DNA from: Hemibagrus wyckioides
Lineage: Eukaryota > Chordata > Actinopteri > Siluriformes > Bagridae
Assembly: GCF_019097595.1 (NCBI RefSeq)
Contig: NC_080716.1
Span: 10,217,401 to 10,281,400, forward strand
Length of the DNA: 64,000 nt
Reading direction: 5' to 3'
Position 1 is the first letter of the stretch. Each line of letters begins with the position of its first letter. Under the pieces are notes generated by a model, which saw nothing but the letters and a program-made list of their open reading frames with translations, was not told the DNA's origin and did not search any database. Shown here in pieces: positions 10,705-22,300 of this stretch. Position numbers and translations under genes: made by a program.

Positions 10705-13700
10705 AGTAGAGCTGGTGTTTTATTCTGTTGGAATGGTGTTATTCTGTCACACCAGTGTGCTATTCTGTTACAGCAGAGTGTTATTCTGTCACAGCAGAGT
10801 ATTATTTTGTTACAACAGAGTGTTATACTGTTACAGCAGAGTATTATTTTGTTACAGCAGAGTGTTATTCTGTCACAGCAGAGTATTATTTTGTTACAAC
10901 AGAGTGTTATACTGTTACAGCAGAGTATTATTCTGTTACAATAGAGTGTTATTCTGTCACAGCAGTGTTATTCTGTTACAGCAGAGTTTTGTTTTGTTAC
11001 AGAATGGGGCCATTCTGTTACAGCAGAGTGTTATTCTGTTACAGCAGACTGTTATTCTGTTAAAGCAGAGTGTAATTCTGTTACCTGTTATTCTGTTACA
11101 GCAGAGTGTTATACTGTTACAGCAGAGTGTAATTCTGTTACAGCAGTGTGTTATTCTGTCACAGCAGTGTTATTCTGTCACAGCTGAGTGTTATTCTGTT
11201 ACAGCAGTGTTATTCTGTTACAGCTGAGTGTAATTCTGTTACAGCAGAGTGTTATTCTGTTACAGCAGTGTTATTCTGTTACAGCAGAGTGTTATTCTGT
11301 CACAGCTGAGTGTTATTCTGTTACAGCAGAGTGTTATTCTGTCACAGCCGTGTTCTTCTGTTACAGCTGAGTGTTATTCTGTTACAGCAGAATGTTATTC
11401 TGTCACAGCTGAGTGTTATTCTGTTACAGCAGAGTGTAATTCTGTTACAGCAGAGTGTTATTCTGTTACAGCAGTGTTATTCTGTTACAGCAGAGTGCTA
11501 TTCTGTTACAGCAGAGTGTAATTCTGTTACAGCAGAGTGTTATTCTGTTACAGCAGAGTGTTATTCTGTTACAGCAGAGTGCTATTCTGTTACAGCAGAG
11601 TGTTATTCTGTTACAGCAGAGTGTTATTCTGTTACAAAAGAGTGTTATTCTGTTACAGCAGAGTGTTATTCTGTTACAGCAGAGTGTAATTCTGTTACCT
11701 GTTATTCTGTTACAGCAGAGTGTTATACTGTTACAGCAGAGTGTAATTCTGTTACCTGTTATTCTGTTACAGCAGAGTGTTATACTGTTACAGCAGAGTG
11801 TAATTCTGTTACAGCAGTGTTATTCTGTCACAGCTGAGTGTTATTCTGTTATAGCAGTGTTATTCTGTTACAGCAGAGTGTTATTCTGTTACAGCAGAGT
11901 GTTATTCTGTCACAGCTGAGTGTTATTCTGTTACAGCAGAGTGTTATTCTGTTACAGCAGAGTGTTATACTGTTACAGCAGAGTGTAATTCTGTTACAGC
12001 AGAGTGTTATTCTGTTACAGCAGAGTGTTATTCTGTCACAGCTGAGTGTTATTCTGTTACAGCAGAGTGTTATTCTGTCACAGCCGTGTTCTTCTGTTAC
12101 AGCTGAGTGTTATTCTGTTACAGCAGTGTTATTCTGTCACAGCTGAGTGTTATTCTGTTACAGCAGAGTGTAATTCTGTTACCTGTTATTCTGTTACAGC
12201 AGAGTGTAATTCTGTTACCTGTTATTCTGTTACAGCAGAGTGTTATTCTGTTACAGCAGAGTGCTATTCTGTTACAGCAGAGTGTTATTCTGTTACAGCA
12301 GAGTATTATTCTGTTACAGCAGAGTGTTATTCTGTTACAGCAGAGTGCTATTCTGTCACAGCAGTGTTATTCTGTTACAGCAGAGTGTTATTCTGTTACA
12401 GCAGAGTGTTATTCTGTTACAGCAGAGTATTATTCTGTTACAGCAGAGTGTTATTCTGTTACAGCAGAGTGCTATTCTGTCACAGCAGTGTTATTCTGTT
12501 ACAGCTGAGTGTAATTCTGTTACAGCAGAGTGTTATTCTGTCACAGCTGAGTGTTATTCTGTTACAGCAGAGTGTTATTCTGTCACAGCCGTGTTCTTCT
12601 GTTACAGCTGAGTGTTATTCTGTTACAGCAGAATGTTATTCTGTTACAGCAGTGTTATTCTGTCACAGCTGAGTGTTATTCTGTTACAGCAGAGTGTAAT
12701 TCTGTTACCTGTTATTCTGTTACAGCAGAGTGTTATTCTGTTACAGCAGAGTGTAATTCTGTTACCTGTTATTCTGTTACAGCAGAGTGTTATTCTGTTA
12801 CAGCAGAGTGCTATTCTGTTACAGCAGAGTGTTATTCTGTTACAGCAGAGTGTTATTCTGTTACAGCAGAGTGTTATTCTGTTACAGCAGAGTGCTATTC
12901 TGTCACAGCAGTGTTATTCTGTTACAGCTGAGTGTAATTCTGTTACAGCAGAGTGTTATTGTTATAGCAGTGTTATTCTGTTACAGCAGAGTGTTATTGT
13001 TATAGCAGTGTTATTCTGTTACAGCAGTGTTATTCTGTCACAGCTGAGTGTTATTCTGTTACAGCAGAGTGTTATTCTGTCACAGCCGTGTTCTTCTGTT
13101 ACAGCTGAGTGTTATTCTGTTACAGCAGAATGTTATTCTGTTACAGCAGTGTTATTCTGTCACAGCTGAGTGTTATTCTGTTACAGCAGAGTGTAATTCT
13201 GTTACCTGTTATTCTGTTACAGCAGAGTGTTATTCTGTTACAGCAGAGTGTAATTCTGTTACCTGTTATTCTGTTACAGCAGAGTGTTATTCTGTTACAG
13301 CAGAGTGCTATTCTGTTACAGCAGAGTGTTATTCTGTTACAGCAGAGTGTTATTCTGTTACAGCAGAGTGTTATTCTGTTACAGCAGAGTGCTATTCTGT
13401 CACAGCAGTGTTATTCTGTTACAGCAGTGTTATTCTGTTACAGCAGAGTATTATTTTGTTACAGCAGAGTGTTATTCTGTTACAGCAGAGTGCTATTCTG
13501 TCACAGCAGTGTTATTCTGTTACAGCAGTGTTATTCTGTTACAGCAGAGTATTATTTTGTTACAACAGAGTGTTATACTGTTACAGCAGAGTGCTATTCT
13601 GTCACAGCAGAGTGTTATTCTGTTACAGCAGTGTTATTCTGTTACAGCAGAGTGCTATTCTGTCACAGCAGAGTGTTATTCTGTTACAGCAGTGTTATTC

Positions 13701-16385
13701 TGTTACAGCAGAGTATTATTTTGTTACAGCAGAGTGTTATTCTGTTACAGCAGTGTTATTCTGTTACAGCAGTGTTATTCTGTTACAGCAGAGTATTATT
13801 CTGTTACAGCAGTGTTATTCTGTTACAGCAGTGTTATTCTGTTACAGCAGAGTATTATTCTGTCACAGCAGAGTGTTATTCTGTTACAGCAGTGTTATTC
13901 TGTTACAGCAGAGTATTATTTTGTTACAGCAGTGTTATTCTGTTACAGCAGTGTTATTCTGTTACAGCAGAGTATTATTTTGTTACAACAGAGTGTTATA
14001 CTGTTACAGCAGAGTATTATTTTGTTACAACAGAGTGTTATACTGTTACAGCAGAGTATTATTTTGTTACAGCAGAGTGTTATTCTGTTACAGCAGAGTA
14101 TTATTTTGTTACAACAGAGTGTTATACTGTTACAGCAGAGTATTATTTTGTTACAACAGAGTGTTATACTGTTACAGCAGAGTATTATTTTGTTACAACA
14201 GAGTGTTATTCTGTTACAGCAGTGTTATTCTGTTATAGCAGAGTATTATTTTGTTACAACAGTGTTATTCTGTTACAGCAGAGTGTTATTCTGTTACAGC
14301 AGTGTGTTATTCTGTTACAGCAGAGTGTTATTCTGTCACAGCAGTGTGTTATTCTGTTATAGCAGAGTGTTATTCTGTCACAGCAGAGTGTTATTCTGTT
14401 ACAGCAGAGTGTTATTCTGTCACAGCAGTGTGTTATTCTGTCACAGCAGAGTGTTATTCTGTCACAGCAGAGTGTTATTCTGTTACAGCAGAGTGTTATT
14501 CTGTTACAGCAGAGTGTTATTCTGTTACAGCAGAGTGTTATTCTGTCACAGCAGTGTGTTATTCTGTTACAGCAGAGTGTTATTCTGTCACAGCAGAGTG
14601 TTATTCTGTTACAGCAGTGTTATTCTGTTACAGCAGAGTGTTATTCTGTCACAGCCGTGTTCTTCTGTTACAGCTGAGTGTTATTCTGTTACAGCAGAAT
14701 GTTATTCTGTTACAGCAGTGTTATTCTGTCACAGCTGAGTGTTATTCTGTTACAGCAGAGTGTAATTCTGTTACCTGTTATTCTGTTACAGCAGAGTGTT
14801 ATTCTGTTACAGCAGAGTGTAATTCTGTTACCTGTTATTCTGTTACAGCAGAGTGTTATTCTGTTACAGCAGAGTGCTATTCTGTTACAGCAGAGTGTTA
14901 TTCTGTTACAGCAGAGTGTTATTCTGTTACAGCAGAGTGTTATTCTGTTACAGCAGAGTGCTATTCTGTCACAGCAGTGTTATTCTGTTACAGCAGTGTT
15001 ATTCTGTTACAGCAGAGTATTATTTTGTTACAGCAGAGTGTTATTCTGTTACAGCAGAGTGCTATTCTGTCACAGCAGTGTTATTCTGTTACAGCAGTGT
15101 TATTCTGTTACAGCAGAGTATTATTTTGTTACAACAGAGTGTTATACTGTTACAGCAGAGTGCTATTCTGTCACAGCAGAGTGTTATTCTGTTACAGCAG
15201 TGTTATTCTGTTACAGCAGAGTGCTATTCTGTCACAGCAGAGTGTTATTCTGTTACAGCAGTGTTATTCTGTTACAGCAGAGTATTATTTTGTTACAGCA
15301 GAGTGTTATTCTGTTACAGCAGTGTTATTCTGTTACAGCAGTGTTATTCTGTTACAGCAGTGTTATTCTGTTACAGCAGAGTATTATTCTGTTACAGCAG
15401 TGTTATTCTGTTACAGCAGTGTTATTCTGTTACAGCAGAGTATTATTCTGTCACAGCAGAGTGTTATTCTGTTACAGCAGTGTTATTCTGTTACAGCAGA
15501 GTATTATTTTGTTACAGCAGTGTTATTCTGTTACAGCAGTGTTATTCTGTTACAGCAGAGTATTATTTTGTTACAACAGAGTGTTATACTGTTACAGCAG
15601 AGTATTATTTTGTTACAACAGAGTGTTATACTGTTACAGCAGAGTATTATTTTGTTACAGCAGAGTGTTATTCTGTTACAGCAGAGTATTATTTTGTTAC
15701 AACAGAGTGTTATACTGTTACAGCAGAGTATTATTTTGTTACAACAGAGTGTTATACTGTTACAGCAGAGTATTATTTTGTTACAACAGAGTGTTATTCT
15801 GTTACAGCAGTGTTATTCTGTTATAGCAGAGTATTATTTTGTTACAACAGTGTTATTCTGTTACAGCAGAGTGTTATTCTGTTACAGCAGTGTGTTATTC
15901 TGTTACAGCAGAGTGTTATTCTGTCACAGCAGTGTGTTATTCTGTTATAGCAGAGTGTTATTCTGTCACAGCAGAGTGTTATTCTGTTACAGCAGAGTGT
16001 TATTCTGTCACAGCAGTGTGTTATTCTGTCACAGCAGTGTGTTATTCTGTCACAGCAGAGTGTTATTCTGTTACAGCAGAGTGTTATTCTGTTACAGCAG
16101 AGTGTTATTCTGTTACAGCAGAGTGTTATTCTGTCACAGCAGTGTGTTATTCTGTTACAGCAGAGTGTTATTCTGTCACAGCAGAGTGTTATTCTGTTAC
16201 AGCAGTGTTATTCTGTTACAGCAGAGTGTTATTCTGTCACAGCAGTGTGTTATTCTGTCACAGCAGAGTGTTATTCTGTTACAAAAGAGTGTTATTCTGT
16301 TACAGCAGAGTGTTATTCTGTTACAAAAGAGTGTTATTCTGTTACAGCAGAGTGTTATTCTGTTACAAAAGAGTGTTATTATGTT
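10705..16385 (+). repeat. Satellite array of 19/21-bp monomers with higher-order structure
   Basis: About 5.7 kb of uninterrupted tandem repeats, roughly 270-280 monomers judged by length. The core is TGTTATTCTGTTACAGCAG (19 bp); the common 21-bp form has AG added before it. Other variants have TGTAATTC, TATTATTTTGTTACAACAG, TGTTATACTG, a CACAGCTGAG ending, or a shortened TTACC junction. Each monomer contains the 9-bp dyad CTGT-T-ACAG. A rare landmark variant, CACAGCCGTGTTCTTCTG, recurs at 11343, 12079, 12584, 13081 and 14650. The block from about 13.05 to 14.62 kb is repeated at about 14.62 to 16.2 kb with an offset of 1,569 bp, and one 19-mer is added within the second copy. Forward frames are open because 21 is a multiple of 3 and the monomer has no stop triplet. 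Their apparent starts are GTG or TTG, not ATG. Confidence 0.97.
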
Positions 16386-16810
16386 ACTACAGAAAGGTAT
16401 TCTGTTATGAGCAGCATTTTTCTGTTATACGGTGTTATGTCACATAAGTGTTATCATGTGCCATAACTCATAATACTTACAGCAGTGATAGTCTGTTACA
16501 AATGTGTTACTGTGTTACAACAGTGATTCTGTTATAACAGTGTTATTCATTAAAACAACACTGTTATTTTGTTTGATCAATGTGTTCTGTTAAAACAGAG
16601 TGTGTCATTTTGCTGTGACACTGCTTTATTCTGTTACAACCTGCTGTTATTTATTAATACAGTGTTACAACTGTTAATTCTTTATAGTAGAGTGTGTTCT
16701 AATACAACAAAGTATGTCATTTACAACAGTGTAACAACAGTGTATGTTACACCAGTGTGTGTTCTGTTACACAAGTAGCGTTATCATGTTACAACGAAGT
16801 GTGCTATTAT
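16386..16810 (+). repeat. Degenerate tail of the satellite
   Basis: Recognisable but diverged monomers continue here: TCTGTTACAA, GTGTTACTGTGTTACAACAG and TTCTGTTATAACAGTG, with irregular spacing and point changes. This is the expected state of an array edge not homogenised by unequal exchange. The left edge near 10.7 kb decays over a much shorter distance. Confidence 0.85.
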
Positions 16811-17883
16811 TGCACGCTACATTCTGTTAGGGTTTTGACTGCAGCCTTCATATCTGATTCTTTTAAATGTGCAATAACCGTAAAGTAAAAGTAAAACTCA
16901 CAGTAGCAAGGACATTTCTCTAAGTTAACTCACATTCACTTCCTATATACTCAGCTACACATAACGTACATTTACTAACATAATAGTTGACATGAGTTTC
17001 GTTGAAATGTATCGTGTATATAGTAAGACAAGGTCTAAAATAGTTATGAGCCTTCGGGAACAATAAAATACATTTTTATTTTGCGTTTCAAGGCTTTATT
17101 TGTGGTCGTCACATTACACTATGTTTTGTTTTCAGTCGTTAAGACATATCCAGAGTGACATTAGACCATCAATACTGCAAACAGATATAAACAGACAGCC
17201 TATAACCTTAAAAGCCTTTTGCTTCATATAGACTGCCATAGAACTGAAGCACATCCATATAACACTAGTGTAACTTAAAATCCTGCTAAAGAGCTCCTTA
17301 GAAGACATTATACTTCTACTACAATGTGCTTATTTTATCATCTCCAGAAGTTTCCTTTTCAGTACTATTATAATGAGTACATTTAAGCAAAGAGAGTTAC
17401 GTCTTCTAGCTGAGCTGTTTCTCAAGATTTTTCTCAGTCATAGAGGGATGACCTGTAGGTAACAATTGTTAAAACAGGAAATAACATAGACACTAATAAT
17501 ACAAACGGGTAACATTTTAAAACAGTAAAGGCACGTGCTCGTTTTATGTATGAATATGGTGACATTTAAAGCATTTTATTTCAAACCATGTTCACCTTTT
17601 AAAAAGGGTTTATAAGAAAAACAGAGCAAGTGGTTTATTAAAGCTGACTGAATGTGCTGAGTGTTTCAGATCTGGTGCTAGTTTAAATTACCACTGAGCA
17701 CCATTGATTTGTTTATTATGACTGATATATCAGATGTTTATTATGAGTACTAATTGGCCAGCAGCTTTACCGTGTCTGTGTGCTTATGACATACTGAAGT
17801 TGTGCATGCTTTGGAGTAAAATGCTTTAGAATGCACACTGGTCATATCACGGCCCCTCTCTTCCCTTCAGCTTCTGTATTTCT
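16811..17883 (-). other. Myomesin 3' flank, containing its 3' UTR
   Basis: No open gene is seen. The minus-strand myomesin transcript must end here. AATAAA signals on the minus strand (TTTATT on the given strand) occur at about 17712, 17634, 17575, 17095 and 17075, so the polyadenylation point cannot be chosen from sequence alone. Only about 1.1 kb separates the myomesin stop codon from the satellite tail. Confidence 0.6.
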
Positions 17884-19368
17884 CTACTCTTTCTTCTCAG
17901 CTTCATCCTCTGGTATGTAGACGCTGACGGTGAACTCGCCAGCCTCTGTGCCGTACTTGTTCTTCACCAGCAGGGCGTACTTTCCTGAGTCGGTCGAATT
18001 GACTGATGCGATGCTGATGCTGGCAAACTTGCCGTGCTCAAGCTTGAGCGTGATGTGATCGTCAGGAACCAGCTGTTTTTCATTCTTCAGCCAGCTGACT
18101 TCAGGCAGAGGATCGCCCCACACGTTGCCGGTGAGGTTCAAAGACTGAACAGGAAAAGAATAAGAATACCAATATCACATACCATAATACAGCATATAGT
18201 ATGAAAAAGAATCAATAGCAGAGTGGCGTAATCCTAATTCCATGCTGAAATGGATTATTTTCCAATAACAATGCATTCCAAAGTGTTATTTCTCTTTTAT
18301 TGCAGTAACTTGGCAATATCCATTTAATAGTCTTATATTGTAATAGCCTTATATTATATGGTGCATCCATCATACCAGTCCCTGAAAATAAGCTGTTACT
18401 ATAGAAACAGTAATGTATTAGCCCATGTGCTCCAATATACACCTGTGATTTGAGTTATAGCTTTTACTATTGTCAGTGCTGCTTTGATAGAAAACTAATC
18501 ACACCTTCTGACCAATCAGATTTGCTGTACAAATGACATCAAATTCTTTTGCTGCTGTAATAGTCTTATAAAACAAATTTAGGATGAGGTACAATGTAAT
18601 AACGAGATTTGATAATGAGGTTTGGTTTTCTGGGTAATCCTGGGTAATTGGGGATATATTACCTTGCCCTCCTGGATAGTGACCACATCTGGCAGGCCTC
18701 CAATCACACGTGCTCGGTCTGTGAGGAAAAACATTAAGCAGTCAGTAAACCTCTTGGTAATTCAGTGTGAAGGTATTTCTTCCTCCTGACCTTCGATGTC
18801 ATTATATTATCAAAAACAAGAAGTGAGTTCATAGCCCAGACTATAGGCTCTAAACATTCCCAAGACATTTTAGAAAGGAGACGCATCTCTTCCTGCATCG
18901 CTTCTATATACGCATCCTACACAAGTAGGTAAAGAAGATGGCTTGAAATAGCATCCACATGCTTTCAGAAACAAGCTGTCTGCAGGAAAGAATACAACTA
19001 TGACAGCAGAGACAATCACTTACTTCTCTCTGCAATAGCTGCAGCCCTGAGGAAGGAAATGGATAAGCACACTGTTAGTGAAGGCTTTAAATAGCTTCAG
19101 AGCCTGTTAAGGTGATATGGTCTGCTTCCATACAGCAGTGTCAGAAAAAGCCTGAGCCAATAACGTCATAAGGATGTACTCAGATGTTATTTTCTATTTT
19201 AAGACTTTAGTAGGAGGGTTTTTTCCCCTTGTTGTTTGTTTGCATACAACAATTTATATAAGTGTACATCTTTTGTGAATGATATCTTAAAGGATACAGA
19301 ACATTTATTATATCATAGTTTAAGTACTTACTTCAGCCTCTGGAACTCTGTATAGGCTTCCTCCCATA
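17884..19368 (-). CDS. myom1: Myomesin exons 35-38: linker helix and Ig My13
   Basis: Exons, in transcript order: 19332-19368, 19024-19046, 18663-18718 and 17884-18144. They cover residues about 1373-1497. First comes a charged helix-like linker ([19 protein letters not shown]), then the C-terminal Ig domain, which in human myomesin forms the antiparallel dimer. The usual B-strand Cys is Gly here ([10 protein letters not shown]); the F strand has Tyr rather than Cys, as in human, so no core disulfide is possible. The protein ends in an acidic/basic tail, EDEAEKKE. Confidence 0.9.
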
Positions 19369-22300
19369 CTTGAATAGAATAGAGTAGAATAGAATAGAAA
19401 TCATTAAACGGTTTTATCATTCAAGAGAATATTTATCGTAATAAATGTAGACATATAATAAACTCCAGTCCAAAACTGACAGTTCAATCACACTGAGACA
19501 GCAATATAGCTACAGAATGCTTGAAACACCTGAGGCCTGTACCTTGGCCGGTGAGGTCAAGAACTCTCCTGACGCTGCCTTCGACGGCGAAGATGTCGAT
19601 GGCATACTTGCCCTTGTCCTTGTCTGTGGGTTCGTTGATTTTCAGCCACAGCTGCTCTTCTGTGACTCCACATTTCACTCTCTCTGAGTATGAAATCTTG
19701 CCATCTCTGAATGGTCACAAATGAGTATGAGTCAGAGGACACTGTCGAGGCACCCGATCAAACTCATACAAATGAAAAAAGTGCTACAGCTCCACTCTAC
19801 GTGCTGACGTACAGGGAAACAAAGCTGGCAGCATATAGGGATGTGAATTGCAATGCAGAAACTTTATTGTGTGCTTTGCATTTAATGTAGTGGATTGTAA
19901 TGCGCGACACAAACCGCTTTAGCAAATTCACTCTGAGAGAAAGACTTTCTCTGGCCTTTTGTTCCCTCAAAGTGCTGTGCTCTCAAAAGGCACTCCTGAC
20001 TGCACATTTGTGGATCTAGTGCAGTGGAGATAAAGGCTGTCTAGAGGCAAATTTCTCTTTTATATTTCAGATGACCTCAGTGAGGTTGGCATTTCATATT
20101 CTGGGCATTTATTTAAATATCTCCTGCATTATGTAGCACAACCTCCTCACACCTCCAGGGTCCTCAGTTTGATCCTGAACTGTGTGGAGATTCTGTGTGG
20201 GTTCACGTGGGTTTCCTTCTGGTTCTTTGGTTTCCCAAAACACGTTGGTAGATGGTCTGGTGATACTAAATTTCCTGGCTAGGTGTGTGAATGTGCGTAG
20301 ACTGACATTCCATTTACTGCCTCGTTTCCACTATTCCCAGTATAGGATATGCGGATATAGTATAACCCTGATCAGCGGGAAACTAAGTGGTAACTGAAGA
20401 TGAATGCATTTCCATTTTAACATCAGTGGTCTTGAGACAAACTGCTGTGATGTGAATTCTCTTATCTCTTAGTGTCAAGCTGCATGTTATATGAACCATC
20501 AGCACTTCATATGGAAATTCACAACAAACTCAAGCACTGTCACTGGGATCATTCTAGCACTAACTTTTTCATATACAAAAGACCCAGAGAGAGGATGAGT
20601 GAGAATGAAAAAAAAGCCTACTTGTGAAACCAGCCAACAGGGAGCTCATCTGTGTGATACACGACAGACGAGTAGAGGATGATTCCATGCTCGGTGCTTT
20701 GAACCTTCAATTCGGTAGACGAGTGCGCTGTGAAAAAAAAGAAGAAGAGAGAATTATTAACACATTACAGATGGGTGACAAATTAAAGGAAAAACCAACA
20801 TGAAGCGCTCAGTCACTTTGATTTGTTCTTACATATGGCATGAATATGACAGTCGTTTAACGTGCACTTTCAACTACAATTCCCAACCTTATTTACTGAC
20901 ACCTTTCCCACACACCTAAATTCAGACATCAGTTTAGCCTCTGTTCTGACTGAAACACAGCCAGTCTTTGAGCCTGATTATTGAGCCCCAATAATAAAGC
21001 CTGCTTCAAAGTCACTTCAAAGTCCTTTTGCCATTTTGATCCAAAAATCGACCTCAACTGGGCCTGCTCAGCATTTTTAAACATGCTACAAAGCATGGTG
21101 GGAAATGAATTGCTCTGTTGTATCACACAGTACTCCTTTAACACCCATTTAATCAGGTTTATCCTTTCATTTGTCACATTAACATCAGGGAACAGTTCCA
21201 GGATGGTGTGAAAGGATTACAAAATGGGAGAAAAAGAATAAAAAATACTCACCTATAACTCTGAACATTTCATTCAACACGGCCTTATAACCTTCAGGGA
21301 AGAATCAAATCGATATATCTTAGAATATTAGACTGGATAGAGCATTTCAGAAACTCCCACATATCCTACATATAAGAATAATGGTAGGAGTAAAAAACGG
21401 CTTCTACCTGCTTCTGTCAGATCCAGCGTAGTCTTATCCTTTCCTCTCTCGTCCCACAGTTCCACCTGATACACACCTGCGTCCTTCTTTGTGAGCTGTT
21501 TGGAAAATTATAAAAGGAGTCAGAGAAAGAAAGAATCTTGCAAGGGCCATATCATAGAGCAGATATGAAAAAGGTTCGGATACAAACAACAAAACTAAAC
21601 AGTCACAAAAATCCGAAAAGGCAAGCTTTTCTCCTGCGATGGATGCTGCAGGCAAACAGGGACGCCATAGAAAAGGGAGACGACAGCGACAAAGATAAAA
21701 CCACATAACACCACATGAAACTCGGCGATAACTTATAAAGGAAAAAGTTGCAGACTTTGGGCTTCTTTGGGCTTCCTTCAGCGGCAGGTTTCTTTTTCAC
21801 TTCTCTTTCGTTCTTTATAACGAGCTGTAAATTAGACAGATATCGAAGTTAATGCCAATAGCAGCCTGGAAGCGTGGCGTGGGAGGCTCACCTCCACAGA
21901 CCCACATGCACTAACGTTAATCGTTTCTGGCATCGTTCACTGTTTACAAGAAATGAATGGGAACCTAAATGATCATCCGTTCCCGGAATTGTGATGTGAC
22001 ACAAAGGACAGTTTATTATGCTATTTGTGTGCCGTCAGAAGCTGATTTCAGGAACGGTCATTGTTCTTATTGCATGCGGCCATAAAGTGCAATAAATACG
22101 TCATAGAGAGTTGCATATAAAATGAAAATAAAAACGTCCCATTATTAATGGGTCTGTGTCGTGAAAAGAGTAGGTCTTAACAAGCTGAAGCCTGTAGCGT
22201 AGCTGCCAGCAAAGCTCACCCTACATTTTTCCCCACAATGCCCTGAGGCTGCCTGACCTTGCCAATGTTGAAGGACAGCACGCCTCCTGCAATGCCAATT

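Noticed and set aside
10705..16385. CRISPR-like array
   Set aside because: Repeats are directly adjacent without unique spacers, and the host is a vertebrate.
10684..16466. More than twenty long overlapping plus-strand open frames, up to 719 codons, encoding CYSVTAE / LFCYSRV / ILLQQSV repeats
   Set aside because: They are three frames of one satellite. The 21-bp unit is a multiple of three without stop triplets, the apparent starts are GTG or TTG, and frames shift at each 19-bp unit. There is no sign of codon-level selection.
21603..21837. Lys/Pro-rich minus-strand frame with a good acceptor, encoding [19 protein letters not shown]
   Set aside because: It lies in the intron between exons 30 and 31. 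Those exons join in phase 0 inside Ig My11, and inserting this would disrupt a beta strand. Transcript data could reopen it as an alternative exon.
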